Made by a program: the position numbers and the translations under genes. Positions 41,793 to 50,358 of a stretch of 64,000 nucleotides of DNA are shown in pieces. The notes under the pieces were generated by a model, which saw only the letters and a program-made list of their open reading frames with translations, had not been told where the DNA came from and ran no database searches. The stretch is from assembly GCA_036502025.1 (NCBI GenBank), contig DASXZJ010000141.1:1-64000 (forward strand), given 5' to 3'. This DNA is from Bog-473 sp036502025. Lineage in GTDB: Bacteria > Actinomycetota > Acidimicrobiia > Acidimicrobiales > RAAP-2. Within the stretch, counting starts at the first letter, position 1; each line of letters opens with the position of its first letter.

Positions 41793-43132
41793 TGGCGGCC
41801 GATCCCGGCGTAGGCGAACCCCATGCGTCGGACGGCCGCCGGGTCCAGCAGGTTGCGGGCATCAACGATGGAGGGGACCGCCATGACGCTCAGCACCCGG
41901 TTGAAGTCGAGCCAGCGGAATTCGTCCCACTCGGTCAACACCACCACCACCGACGCCGCGGTGGACGCCTCATAGGGATCACGGCAGAGCCGGAGGCCGC
42001 GCAGGTCCGGGGGCACGCTGTCGAGGTCGTCGTCGAGGCCGACGGTGATCGTGGGGTCGAAGGCCTGCACGGCCGCTCCGAGACCCACCAGGCGCTGGGC
42101 GATCTGGACACTGGGCGAGTCGCGCCGGTCGTCGGTATTGGCCTTGAAGGTCAGGCCCCACACGGCGACCGTCTTCCCCTCGACCGTGCCGTCGCAGGCC
42201 GTCTCGACCTTGGCCACCACCCGGGCCAGCTGCTGTTCGTTGCTGGCGATGGCCCCGGCCAGCAGGGAGAAGTCGTAGCCCGCCTCGCGGGCCATGTGCA
42301 GCAGGGCGCGGGTGTCCTTGGGCAGGCACGAGCCCCCCCACCCGGGCCCCGGGCGCAGGAACTCGAAGCCGATCCGCTTGTCGTAGCCCAGGCCGAGCAT
42401 GACGTCGCGCACGTCCGCCCCGACCTCCTCGCACAGGCCGGCCACCGCGTTGACGTAGCTCAGCTTGGTGGCCAGGAAGGCGTTGGAGGCGTACTTGATC
42501 GTCTCGGCGGTGGTGGCGTCGGTGACGATCAGCGGCGCGCCCGTGCTGGAGAACAACTCCCCCACCGTGGCGGCCGCCTCCGTGTCGTCGGCGCCCACCA
42601 CGAGGCGGTCGGGATTGAGGCTGTCCTGGACCGCCGTGCCCTCTCGCAGGAACTCGGGGTTGGAGACGACCCGGATGTCGGGCCGGCCGATGACCGCCTC
42701 GACCATGGTGGCCGACCCCACCGGCACGGTGGACTTGTTGACCACGATGGCGCCGAGGGCGAGGTGGGCTCCGATCTCCTTGGCCACCTCCTCGACGTAG
42801 GAGAGGTCGGCCGAGCCGTCGTCCCCCTGGGGCGTGGGCACGCAGAGGAGCACGAACTCGGCTCCCTGCACCGCTTCGGTGGCCGAGAGGGTGAACGTCA
42901 ACCGGCCGGAGGCGACGCCGCCGGCCACCAGCTCGTCCAGCCCGGCCTCGACGATGGGCATGCGTCCGCTGCGCAGCGCGGCCAGTCGGGCCTCGTCGCG
43001 CTCGGCCAGGACGACGCGGTGCCCGAAGTGAGCCAGGGTGGCGGCGGTCGGTAACCCGACGTAGCCGGCCCCGATGACCGCGACGTTGCGCGGCGACGAG
43101 CGGGCGCGGTGTGAGTTCGTGCGTACCGTCAT
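41789..43132 (-). CDS. ugd: UDP-glucose 6-dehydrogenase
   Basis: A 447-residue NAD-dependent dehydrogenase that oxidises UDP-glucose to UDP-glucuronate. It has the N-terminal Rossmann VAVIGAGYVGLPTAATLAHFGH and the hinge region NPEFLREGTAVQD. ETIKYASNAFLATKLSYVNAVAGLCEEVGADV carries the catalytic Lys and Asn. RPGPGWGGSCLPKDTRALLHM has the catalytic Cys, and WGLTFKANTDDRRDSPSVQI begins the C-terminal domain. The ATG overlaps the RmlD stop (ATGA). It feeds the downstream decarboxylase. Confidence 0.95.
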   Translation of the reverse strand: MTVRTNSHRARSSPRNVAVIGAGYVGLPTAATLAHFGHRVVLAERDEARLAALRSGRMPIVEAGLDELVAGGVASGRLTFTLSATEAVQGAEFVLLCVPTPQGDDGSADLSYVEEVAKEIGAHLALGAIVVNKSTVPVGSATMVEAVIGRPDIRVVSNPEFLREGTAVQDSLNPDRLVVGADDTEAAATVGELFSSTGAPLIVTDATTAETIKYASNAFLATKLSYVNAVAGLCEEVGADVRDVMLGLGYDKRIGFEFLRPGPGWGGSCLPKDTRALLHMAREAGYDFSLLAGAIASNEQQLARVVAKVETACDGTVEGKTVAVWGLTFKANTDDRRDSPSVQIAQRLVGLGAAVQAFDPTITVGLDDDLDSVPPDLRGLRLCRDPYEASTAASVVVVLTEWDEFRWLDFNRVLSVMAVPSIVDARNLLDPAAVRRMGFAYAGIGRQ

Positions 43133-44046
43133 GCCGGCGCCTCCTCGGCTAACGCGGTGACCAGCCTGGAAAGTCCATCCTGCCAGGTCGGCAGGGAGGG
43201 CAGTCCCCCGAGCCGCAGCGCCATGTTGTCCAGCACGGAGTTGGCCGGGCGCGGGGCCAGAAGCGGCGGGTCCAGGTCGGCCGTGGCGATGGCGTGGACC
43301 CGCGCCGGATCCGCGCCGGCGGCCTCGAGAACGGCCCGGACGAAGCCGCACCAGGTGGTGGCCCCGCCGTTGGTCACGTGGAAGAGGCCCGGGCGCCGGT
43401 CCGTGCCGAGCGTCACGATGGCCGCAGCCAGGTCGGCGGTGAAGGTGGGCGACCCGTGCTGGTCGTCGACGAAGCGCAGGATGCCGTCGCCGCCGGCCAG
43501 CCGCAGGGCGGTCTTGACCATGTTGTTGCCGTGGGCGCCGCAAACCCACGAGGTGCGCACGATGGTCGACCCGGGCGGGCACTCACGCTCGCCCGCCAGC
43601 TTGCTGGCGCCGTAGACCGACTGCGGGTTCGGGGCGTCCCACTCCCGGTAGGGCCGCGGCGAGGTCCCGTCGAAGACGTAGTCGGTGGAGACGTAGAGCA
43701 GGTGGGCCCCGACGGACCGCGCCGCCTCGGCCACGTTGCGGGTGCCCACCGCGTTGACGGCGTAGGCCAGGTCGACCTCGGTCTCGCAGGCTTCGACCGC
43801 GGTGAGGGCACCGCCGTGGAGGACCACTTCGGGCCGGAAGGCGGCGAAGGTGTGCCAGACGGCGTCCCGGTCGTTGACCGGCATGTCACCGATGTCGGTG
43901 GCCAGGACCTCGTAGGTCAGACCGGCCACCGGGCCCTCGGGCGCCCAAAGGCTGCAGCGCCGACCCCCGACGGGGACCCGCCCGGCCAGAGCGTCACGCA
44001 GGTCGCGGCCGAGTTGCCCGTCGGCGCCGGTGATCAGTACTCGCAT
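43129..44046 (-). CDS. rmlD: dTDP-4-dehydrorhamnose reductase
   Basis: A 305-residue extended SDR that makes dTDP-L-rhamnose. It has MRVLITGADGQLGRDL, ALTAVEACETEVDLAYAVNAVGTRNVAEAA, the catalytic YVSTDYVFDG and YGASKLAGE, and RTSWVCGAHGNNMVKT. Length is normal. It begins ten bases after the RmlB stop and overlaps Ugd by ATGA. RmlA and RmlC are not in the window, so the remaining steps of dTDP-rhamnose synthesis must be encoded elsewhere. Confidence 0.94.
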   Translation of the reverse strand: MRVLITGADGQLGRDLRDALAGRVPVGGRRCSLWAPEGPVAGLTYEVLATDIGDMPVNDRDAVWHTFAAFRPEVVLHGGALTAVEACETEVDLAYAVNAVGTRNVAEAARSVGAHLLYVSTDYVFDGTSPRPYREWDAPNPQSVYGASKLAGERECPPGSTIVRTSWVCGAHGNNMVKTALRLAGGDGILRFVDDQHGSPTFTADLAAAIVTLGTDRRPGLFHVTNGGATTWCGFVRAVLEAAGADPARVHAIATADLDPPLLAPRPANSVLDNMALRLGGLPSLPTWQDGLSRLVTALAEEAPA

Positions 44047-44056
44047 GCGACGATCC

Positions 44057-45064
44057 TCAGGCGGCGGAGCCCCAGCCGCCCTCGACGACGGGGGCGCGGG
44101 CGCGCAGCGGTTCCCACCAGGCGCGGTGCTCGGCGTACCAGCAGACGGTCTCGGCCAGTCCGTCCTCCCAGGCGATGGCGGGAGCCCAGCCCAGCTCGCG
44201 GCGCAGCTTGGAGGAGTCGAGCAGGTAGCGACGGTCGTGCCCGGGGCGGTCAGGCACGATCTCCTTGAGGGAGGCCGGCTTGCCCAACGTCGCCAGCACC
44301 AGGTCGGCGATCTCCATGATGGAGGCTTCGACCCCGCTGCCCACGTGGTAGGTCTCGCCGATCCGGCCGCGGTGCAACACGGCCTCGATCGCCGTGCAGT
44401 GGTCCCGGACGTGCAGCCACTCGCGCCGGTTCTCGGTGGTGGCGTAGAGCGTGAGGGGCTTGTCGTCGAGGGCGGAGGTGGTGAAGACGGGGATCACCTT
44501 CTCTGGGAATTGGAAGGGCCCGTAGTTGTTGGAGCAGTTGGTGATCGTGACCGGCAGCTCGTACGTCTCGCCGTAGGCCCGCACGGCGTGGTCCGCCCCG
44601 GCCTTACTGGCGTTGTAGGGCGTGCGCGGGCGGTACGGCGACTCCTCGGTGAAGACCTCGTCGCTGTCGAGGGCCAGGTCCCCGTAGACCTCGCAGGTGC
44701 TGATGTGGTGGAACCGGGCGACCCCGGACTGGCGGGCCGCCTCGAGCATGGTCTGGGTCCCCAGCACGTTGGTGCGGAAGAAGAGCCCGGGATTGAGCAC
44801 GGCCAGGCTGTTGTGTGACTCGGCGGCGAAGTGGACGATGGTGTCGATGTCCTCGTCACGCAGCGTCTTCTCGGCACCGATGGCGTCGCAGATGTCGCCT
44901 TGGACGAAGACGATCCGATCCTCGATATCAGCCAGGTTGGGTCGGTTGCCGGCGTAGGTCAGCACGTCGTAGGCCACGACGTGGTCTTCGGGATGCTGCT
45001 CGACCCAGTAGCGGACGAAGTTGGACCCGATGAACCCGGCACCTCCCGTGACGAGAAGGCGCAT
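44057..45064 (-). CDS. rmlB: dTDP-glucose 4,6-dehydratase
   Basis: A 335-residue extended SDR that converts dTDP-glucose to dTDP-4-keto-6-deoxyglucose. It has MRLLVTGGAGFIGSNFVRYW, IVHFAAESHNSLAVLNPGLFFRTNVLGT, ISTCEVYGDL, catalytic YNASKAGADH, NCSNNYGPFQFPEKVIP and REWLHVRDHCTAI. The family usually reads SHVDRS where this protein has SHNSLA, a variation near the active site. It is the first gene of the six-gene sugar operon. TAAACT about nine bases upstream of the ATG may be the -10 box. Confidence 0.93.
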   Translation of the reverse strand: MRLLVTGGAGFIGSNFVRYWVEQHPEDHVVAYDVLTYAGNRPNLADIEDRIVFVQGDICDAIGAEKTLRDEDIDTIVHFAAESHNSLAVLNPGLFFRTNVLGTQTMLEAARQSGVARFHHISTCEVYGDLALDSDEVFTEESPYRPRTPYNASKAGADHAVRAYGETYELPVTITNCSNNYGPFQFPEKVIPVFTTSALDDKPLTLYATTENRREWLHVRDHCTAIEAVLHRGRIGETYHVGSGVEASIMEIADLVLATLGKPASLKEIVPDRPGHDRRYLLDSSKLRRELGWAPAIAWEDGLAETVCWYAEHRAWWEPLRARAPVVEGGWGSAA

Positions 45065-45171
45065 AAGAGGGTGAGTTTAGCCAGGGTCCGATGGGACCGA
45101 GAATCGGCCGCCCGAGCGGTGGGGGCGAGAAGTAGGTCCTGAGCTGGTGGTTTTAGATCACCGGGGCCACG

Positions 45172-45930
45172 TCACCCGGGCCGCAGATGGATCACGTCGC
45201 CCGCCGTCACGGTGCGGGGCCCCTCCGCCGTCGAGACGACCAGGTGCCCGGCGTCGTCGACCTCGGTGGCCAGGCCGACCACGGCCTCGGCGGCCAGCTC
45301 CACCCGGACCCGCTGGCCCAGGGTGGCGCACCGCTCCCGGAGCTCGGCGGCGACGGCCCGCCGCCCGGCGGCCGTGGCCAGCTGCGCCCGCCGCGGGGTC
45401 AGGGCGCCGAGCAGGGCGCCGAGGAGCTCGTGGCGGTCCACCGGCTCCGCCGCCAGGTCGTTCAGGCAGGTCCCGCCCACACCTTCTGGCCCGGGCCAGG
45501 CGATGTTGAGGCCGATCCCCACCACCACCGCGCACGCCGGGCCGTCGAAGTCCGCCTCGGCCAGCACGCCGGCCAGCTTGGCCTCCCCCACCAGGAGGTC
45601 GTTGGGCCACTTGAGGACGGGGCCCACCCCAGCCACCGATCGGCAGGCCTGGGCCGCCGCCAGGGCCACGGCGGCCGTACAGAGATGCAGCTCAGCCGGG
45701 TCGAACTCGGGCCGGAACAGGACCGAGGCGAGCAGGGAGGCTCCGGGCGGCGCCTCCCAGCGGCGGTCCAACCGGCCCCGGCCGGCGCTCTGGTGGTCCG
45801 CCACCGCCACGGTGCCGGCGGGCGCGCCGCGACCGGCCTCGGCCCGGAGGTAGGTGTTGGTCGAGTCGATCTCCTCGAACCAACGGACGTCCCAATCGCC
45901 GTCCCACATGGCAGACACCATAGGGTCCAT
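45172..45930 (-). CDS. birA: Biotin--[acetyl-CoA-carboxylase] ligase
   Basis: A 252-residue biotin protein ligase without the N-terminal DNA-binding domain (group I, so not a repressor). EEIDSTNTYL, HQSAGRGRLDRRWEAPPGASLLASVL (biotinyl-AMP site), KWPNDLLVGEAKLAGVLAE and VVVGIGLNIAWP are present. The C-terminal SH3-like domain ends VTAGDVIHLRPG. Starts at 45921 or 45909 are equally possible, as no Shine-Dalgarno is seen. It is divergent by 24 bases from the biotin carboxylase/BCCP gene, its probable substrate. Confidence 0.92.
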   Translation of the reverse strand: MDPMVSAMWDGDWDVRWFEEIDSTNTYLRAEAGRGAPAGTVAVADHQSAGRGRLDRRWEAPPGASLLASVLFRPEFDPAELHLCTAAVALAAAQACRSVAGVGPVLKWPNDLLVGEAKLAGVLAEADFDGPACAVVVGIGLNIAWPGPEGVGGTCLNDLAAEPVDRHELLGALLGALTPRRAQLATAAGRRAVAAELRERCATLGQRVRVELAAEAVVGLATEVDDAGHLVVSTAEGPRTVTAGDVIHLRPG

Positions 45931-45954
45931 GTAATTGTGATGGCCCCGTAAGGA

Positions 45955-47739
45955 ATGGAAAGGCGCAGCGTGCTCAACAAGATCCTCATCGCCAACCGCG
46001 GCGAGATCGCGGTCCGGGTCATCCGGACCTGCCGCGAGATGGGCATCGCCACCGTTGCCGTCTACTCCACCCTCGATCGCGACGCCCTCCATGTCCGCAT
46101 GGCCGACGAGGCCTACGCCCTCGGCGGGGAGAGCGCGGCCGAGAGCTACCTGAACACCGAGGCCATCCTGAGCGCCATCGAGCAGAGCGGGGCCGACGGG
46201 GTCCACCCGGGCTACGGCTTCTTCTCGGAGAACACCGACTTCGCCCGGGCCATCACCGATCGCGGCGTCACCTTCATCGGCCCTCCGCCCGAGGCCATTG
46301 AGGTGATGGGCGACAAGATCAGCTCCCGCCTGGCCGCCGAGAAGGCCGGCGTGGCCGGGGTGCCCGGGCGTTCCGAGCCGCTGACCTCGCCCGACGAGGT
46401 GATCGCCTTCGGCGAGGAGTTCGGCTGGCCGGTGGCGATCAAGGCCGCCTACGGCGGGGGTGGGCGTGGGATGAAGGTGGTGAACTCCGCCGCCGAGGCC
46501 GCCGACGCGATGGAGTCGGCCGCCCGCGAAGCGCAGGCCTACTTCGGGCGACCGGAGATCTACCCCGAGCGGTATCTCGCCTGGCCCCGCCACGTCGAGA
46601 TGCAGATCCTGGGCGACCAGCACGGCAACACGCTGTGGTTGGGCGAGCGGGACTGCTCGGCCCAGCGCCGGCACCAGAAGCTGATCGAGGAGAGCCCGGC
46701 GCCCGACTTCCCCGACAAGGTCCGCCAGGCCATGGGCAAGGCGGCGGTCAAGGTCTCGGAGGCCTGCGGCTACTACAACGCCGGCACCGTCGAGTTCCTG
46801 TACCAGGACGGCGACTTCTTCTTCCTCGAGATGAACACCCGGCTCCAGGTGGAGCACCCCGTCACCGAGCTGGTGACCGGCCTCGACCTGGTGGCGTGGC
46901 AGATCCGCATCGCCTCGGGGGAGGCGCTCGACTTCACGCAGAAGGACGTGGCGCGCCACGGGCACGCCATCGAGGTCCGGATCAACGCCGAGGACCCGAG
47001 CGGTGGACGCTTCTCCCCCTCGCCGGGCACCATCACCAGGTTCACCGCCCCTTCGGGGCCAGGCGTGCGACTCGATGCGGGCTACGAGGCCGGTGACACC
47101 GTCTCGCAGTACTACGACAACCTGGTGGCCAAGCTGATCGTGTGGGCCGGTGACCGCGAGTCGGCTCGCCGCCGCATGCTGCGGGCCCTCGACGAGACGC
47201 ACATCACCGGCGTGGCCACCACCATCCCCGCCGACATCGCCATCCTCACCCACCCCGACTTCGCCGCCGCCACCCACTCGACCCGCTGGGTGGAGGACAC
47301 GCTCGACCTGAGCAAGCTCACGGTGGCCCCCTCCGAGCCCGTCGCCGCCGTGACGCCGGCCGGCGAGGACGAGATCCCCACGGTGCAGCGCGACGTCACC
47401 GCCGAAGTGGACGGCCGGCGCTTCTCGGTCAAGCTCTGGGTGCCCGACCTGGGCCCGGTGGCGGCGGTCGGTCGCGCACCGGCCCGGACCAAGCGCGCCG
47501 CCGCATCGAGCGCGGGCGGGACCGGCTCGGGCGATGTGGCCGTCCCCATGCAGGGCACCATCGTCAAGGTCCTCGTGGCGGTGGGCGACAAGGTCGAGGT
47601 GGGCCAGACCGTCTGCCTGCTCGAGGCCATGAAGATGGAGAACGCGGTCAACGCCGAGAAGGAAGGCGTCGTCAAGGAGGTACGGGTCAGTGCCGGCGAC
47701 TCGGTCGGCGCGGGCGACGTCGTCGCGGTGATCGAATAG
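45955..47739 (+). CDS. Acyl-CoA carboxylase alpha chain (biotin carboxylase + BCCP)
   Basis: A 594-residue fusion. An N-terminal biotin carboxylase (about 8-455) has KILIANRGEIAVRVIRTCRE, HPGYGFFSEN, the ATP-grasp loop AYGGGGRGMKVV and EMNTRLQVEHPVTEL. A linker follows, and then a biotinyl domain (about 520-594) with EAMKMEN carrying the biotinylated Lys. It is of the actinobacterial AccA/PccA type that partners with a separate carboxyltransferase beta subunit not seen here. It activates acetyl- or propionyl-CoA with bicarbonate. It lies next to birA. A GTG at 45970 is an alternative start. Confidence 0.95.
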   Translation: MERRSVLNKILIANRGEIAVRVIRTCREMGIATVAVYSTLDRDALHVRMADEAYALGGESAAESYLNTEAILSAIEQSGADGVHPGYGFFSENTDFARAITDRGVTFIGPPPEAIEVMGDKISSRLAAEKAGVAGVPGRSEPLTSPDEVIAFGEEFGWPVAIKAAYGGGGRGMKVVNSAAEAADAMESAAREAQAYFGRPEIYPERYLAWPRHVEMQILGDQHGNTLWLGERDCSAQRRHQKLIEESPAPDFPDKVRQAMGKAAVKVSEACGYYNAGTVEFLYQDGDFFFLEMNTRLQVEHPVTELVTGLDLVAWQIRIASGEALDFTQKDVARHGHAIEVRINAEDPSGGRFSPSPGTITRFTAPSGPGVRLDAGYEAGDTVSQYYDNLVAKLIVWAGDRESARRRMLRALDETHITGVATTIPADIAILTHPDFAAATHSTRWVEDTLDLSKLTVAPSEPVAAVTPAGEDEIPTVQRDVTAEVDGRRFSVKLWVPDLGPVAAVGRAPARTKRAAASSAGGTGSGDVAVPMQGTIVKVLVAVGDKVEVGQTVCLLEAMKMENAVNAEKEGVVKEVRVSAGDSVGAGDVVAVIE

Positions 47740-47743
47740 TGGC

Positions 47744-48919
47744 ATGACCGGACCCGCGCTGGCGGCCAAGGAAGCGGCCGCCGCCGTGATTGAGGAGCGG
47801 CTGCCCGAGTTGGTCGCCCTCAGCCACGCCGTCCACGCCACCCCCGAACTGTGCTTCGAGGAGACCCGCTCGGCCGCCGCCGTGGCCGGGGCTCTGCGGT
47901 CCGGGGGCCTCGACGTGGCCGAAGGCGCCTACGACATCCCCACCGCATTCGAATCGCGCGCCGGGTCGGGAGAACTGGTCGTCGCCGTCTGCGCCGAGTA
48001 CGACGCGCTGCCGGGTGTCGGCCACGCCTGCGGGCACAACATCATCGCGGCCACCGCGGTCGGTGCCGGGCTGGCCCTGGCCGCCGTGGCCGACCAGGTC
48101 GGGATGTCGGTCCGGGTGCTGGGGACGCCGGCCGAAGAGGGAGGCGGGGGCAAGATCCTCATGCTCGACCGCGGCGCGTTCGCCGACGTCCACGCCGCCA
48201 TGATGGTCCACCCCTGGCCGGCCGAACGGGTGACCGGCACCTGCCTGGCCGTGGCCCACTTCGACGTGCACTTCACCGGCAAGGAGGCCCACGCCTCGGC
48301 CGCGCCCTGGGAAGGGGTGAACGCCCTCGACGCCATGACCATCGCCCAGGTGGCGCTCGGCCTGCTGCGCCAGCAGCTGCCCCCGGGCGACCAGATCCAT
48401 GGCGTCATCACCGAGGGTGGCGGGGCGGCCAACATCATCCCGGCCGCGGTGACGGGGCGCTACATGGCGCGCTCGAGGACTATCGCCGGACTGGGTGCGC
48501 TCGAGCCGCGCATCCGGGCCTGCTTCGAAGCCGGGGCGTTGGCCACCGGTTGCACCGTCACCTACCAGAAGCTGTCACCGGACTACTCCCACATGGAGCC
48601 CGATGGCGGCCTCCTCGAGGCGTACCGGCGCAACGCCGAGTCGCTCGGGCGGCACTTCGAGGCCGACGACGCCGGGACCCCCCTCCCGACCTTCTCGACC
48701 GACATGGCCAACGTCTCGTTGGCGGTGCCGACCATCCACCCGCTCATCGGTATCGAGAGCAACGGTGCGGTGAACCACCAGCACGAGTTCGCGGCAGCCT
48801 GCATCACACCGTCGGCCGACGCGGCCGTGCGCGACGGCGCGCTGGCGCTGGCCTGGACGGCCATCGACGCCGCCACCGACCCCGAGCTGCGAGGGCGGTT
48901 GCTCGGGGCGCCGGCGTGA
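47744..48919 (+). CDS. M20-family amidohydrolase/peptidase
   Basis: A 391-residue metallohydrolase. The metal site contains VGHACGHNIIAAT near residue 93 and GTPAEEGGGGK near 126. The dimerisation domain carries FTGKEAHASAAPWEGVNALDAM, and TEGGGAANIIPAAV and STDMANVSLAVPTIHP complete the M20 amidohydrolase pattern. It is closest in feel to AbgB/PM20D2-like amidases acting on N-acyl or dipeptide substrates. It starts four bases after the carboxylase stop, so probably one transcript. Substrate unknown. Confidence 0.9.
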   Translation: MTGPALAAKEAAAAVIEERLPELVALSHAVHATPELCFEETRSAAAVAGALRSGGLDVAEGAYDIPTAFESRAGSGELVVAVCAEYDALPGVGHACGHNIIAATAVGAGLALAAVADQVGMSVRVLGTPAEEGGGGKILMLDRGAFADVHAAMMVHPWPAERVTGTCLAVAHFDVHFTGKEAHASAAPWEGVNALDAMTIAQVALGLLRQQLPPGDQIHGVITEGGGAANIIPAAVTGRYMARSRTIAGLGALEPRIRACFEAGALATGCTVTYQKLSPDYSHMEPDGGLLEAYRRNAESLGRHFEADDAGTPLPTFSTDMANVSLAVPTIHPLIGIESNGAVNHQHEFAAACITPSADAAVRDGALALAWTAIDAATDPELRGRLLGAPA

Positions 48920-48935
48920 TGACGAGGATGGGCAG

Positions 48936-49232
48936 ATGATCACCGAGCACGCCATCCTCGAGGTAATTCCCGGCCGCGAGGACGAGTTCATCCTGGTCAT
49001 GGAGCGGGCCAAAGCCCTGATTGGAGCCCACCCGGGCTTCGTCTCCCTCCGGGTCGAGCGCGGCGTGGAGCAGCCGAGCCGTTTCCTCCTCCTGGTCGAG
49101 TGGGAGACCCTCGAAGCTCACACCGAGGGCTTCCGCGGCTCGGCCAACTACGAGGAGTGGCGCGCGTTGCTGCACCACTTCTACGACCCGTTCCCGCTGG
49201 TCGAGCACTTCGAGGCGGTCGTCACGGCCTAA
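48936..49232 (+). CDS. Antibiotic-biosynthesis-monooxygenase (ABM) domain protein
   Basis: A 98-residue ferredoxin-fold protein. EVIPGREDEFILVMERAKALIGAHPGFVSLRVERG and FLLLVEWETLEAHTEGFRGSANYEEWRALLHHFYDP follow the ABM pattern. Such small dimeric proteins include cofactor-less monooxygenases and heme-degrading relatives, but many have no known role. It starts 17 bases after the amidohydrolase stop and ends the operon. DNA after its stop becomes noticeably AT-richer. Confidence 0.85.
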   Translation: MITEHAILEVIPGREDEFILVMERAKALIGAHPGFVSLRVERGVEQPSRFLLLVEWETLEAHTEGFRGSANYEEWRALLHHFYDPFPLVEHFEAVVTA

Positions 49233-49354
49233 ACGGGGTGGTACGAATAGCCTCTTTCACAATGACGGGTGCAACGGCAAGGATCCAGCCCCGTTCATCC
49301 CCGATCTTTCGACCAATGAGTATCTGGGGTGCGACGCGATAGAAATGGGCAGTT

Positions 49355-49386
49355 GGATACGGCGAGCCGTATTGCCCGCCGTATCC
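49355..49386. terminator. Overlapping alternative hairpins between convergent genes
   Basis: GGATACGGC (49355-49363) can pair over nine bases with GCCGTATCC (49378-49386), or over seven with GCCGTAT (49366-49372), which is immediately adjacent. It lies in the 176-base gap between the ABM gene and the convergent secreted-protein gene. Probably a bidirectional terminator. The rest of the gap shows nothing. Confidence 0.45.
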
Positions 49387-49408
49387 ACCCTACCTTCGCC
49401 TCGATTTT

Positions 49409-50035
49409 CTATACGGTGAAGTTGTACTCGAAGCAGTACACCCCATCTTGGATGGTGCCAGGCACTGCCTCGCCGCAAACATAGAACGTTTCGCCCACAA
49501 CGGATGCGCCAGAATAGAGCGACTGATACCAAGTCGAGAAACTCTTGACTTCCGCCACATTCCCGGGAACCAAGCTTCCGTTGAGATCTGCTGTGATCTG
49601 ATCGTTACCGAGAGAGTCGTCGTACGGTGGTGGACCCCCATTCGGGTATGAGGTCGTATTGCAGTTTCCGCTGTCCCACATGAGTTTTCCGTACGCCACC
49701 CCATCGAAATTGCCGAATTCTGTAGACCAGTAACAGGTTCCGGGTCCCGTCGGCGTGCTGAAGTTGAGCACGGTATTGATGGGTTCCACCGTGTCAGGCT
49801 CGATGCTCTCTACGAGGGGAGCTCCATCGGGTGTGGTCGTGTGAATCACCTTGATGGGTTGCGGCTGCGTGATGGTTATGCCAGGTGGAATATTCGTTCC
49901 GGCTGGTGGCGGTGGGGCGTAACCAGCATTGGGATCGCCTGCTCCCGCCTGACTCGCTATGCCAAATTCCAGGACTACGACAAGCAAACCAATAGCTAGT
50001 GGTTTGCTCCCTTTAAACGCTCCTAGTAGCCTCAC
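49409..50035 (-). CDS. Secreted protein of unknown function
   Basis: A 208-residue exported protein. A GGGGAG Shine-Dalgarno six bases upstream supports the GTG at 50035 rather than the ATG at 50104. The signal peptide is about residues 1-31 (VRLLGAFKGSKPLAIGLLVV, cleavage near AGA), followed by a Pro-rich stretch PPPPAGTNIPPG. The mature region has CYWSTEFGNFDGVAYG and FYVCGEAVPGTIQDGVYCFEYNF, suggesting disulfide-linked beta structure. Unrecognised family. Codon use is less GC-biased than its left-hand neighbours. It lies downstream of the third ECF sigma locus. Confidence 0.6.
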   Translation of the reverse strand: MRLLGAFKGSKPLAIGLLVVVLEFGIASQAGAGDPNAGYAPPPPAGTNIPPGITITQPQPIKVIHTTTPDGAPLVESIEPDTVEPINTVLNFSTPTGPGTCYWSTEFGNFDGVAYGKLMWDSGNCNTTSYPNGGPPPYDDSLGNDQITADLNGSLVPGNVAEVKSFSTWYQSLYSGASVVGETFYVCGEAVPGTIQDGVYCFEYNFTV

Positions 50036-50358
50036 AATCAACTCCCCATCCGTTCGCTGTTTTTGATTGTGCCGGAATGCTTCCATCACTACCAAGAGCG
50101 ACAAGGTATCCTCGCTAGAGATTTAGTCGCCGCTAATACTCAAAAGCGATTGAGGCATCCGGCTGGGCAACGACAGTGGTAAGCCAGAAATTAGGGTTTG
50201 TCAAGCAATCGCCATTTAGGCACAGAACCTAACCTGATTTATAGCGTGACCTTCCCAGAACTGCCCTTGCACAGTCCAAACAAAGCACGAAGTAGGCAAG
50301 AGTTAGATTTCTTAGATAATTTCCTCCACCGTTCGGCTCGCCCAACCGGCGAAAGTCC
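50036..50358. other. AT-richer non-coding gap
   Basis: A stretch of 323 bases with no convincing gene. It is visibly richer in A/T than the flanking chromosome. It must hold the promoter of the secreted-protein gene and the 3' end of the CU044_5270-like transcript. No repeat, hairpin or known RNA was recognised. Confidence 0.5.

Noticed and set aside
45931..47841. 889-codon frame extending the biotin ligase leftward gene
   Set aside because: The added part is antisense to the biotin carboxylase, reads as Arg/Gly/His/Val-rich shadow sequence and has no domain.
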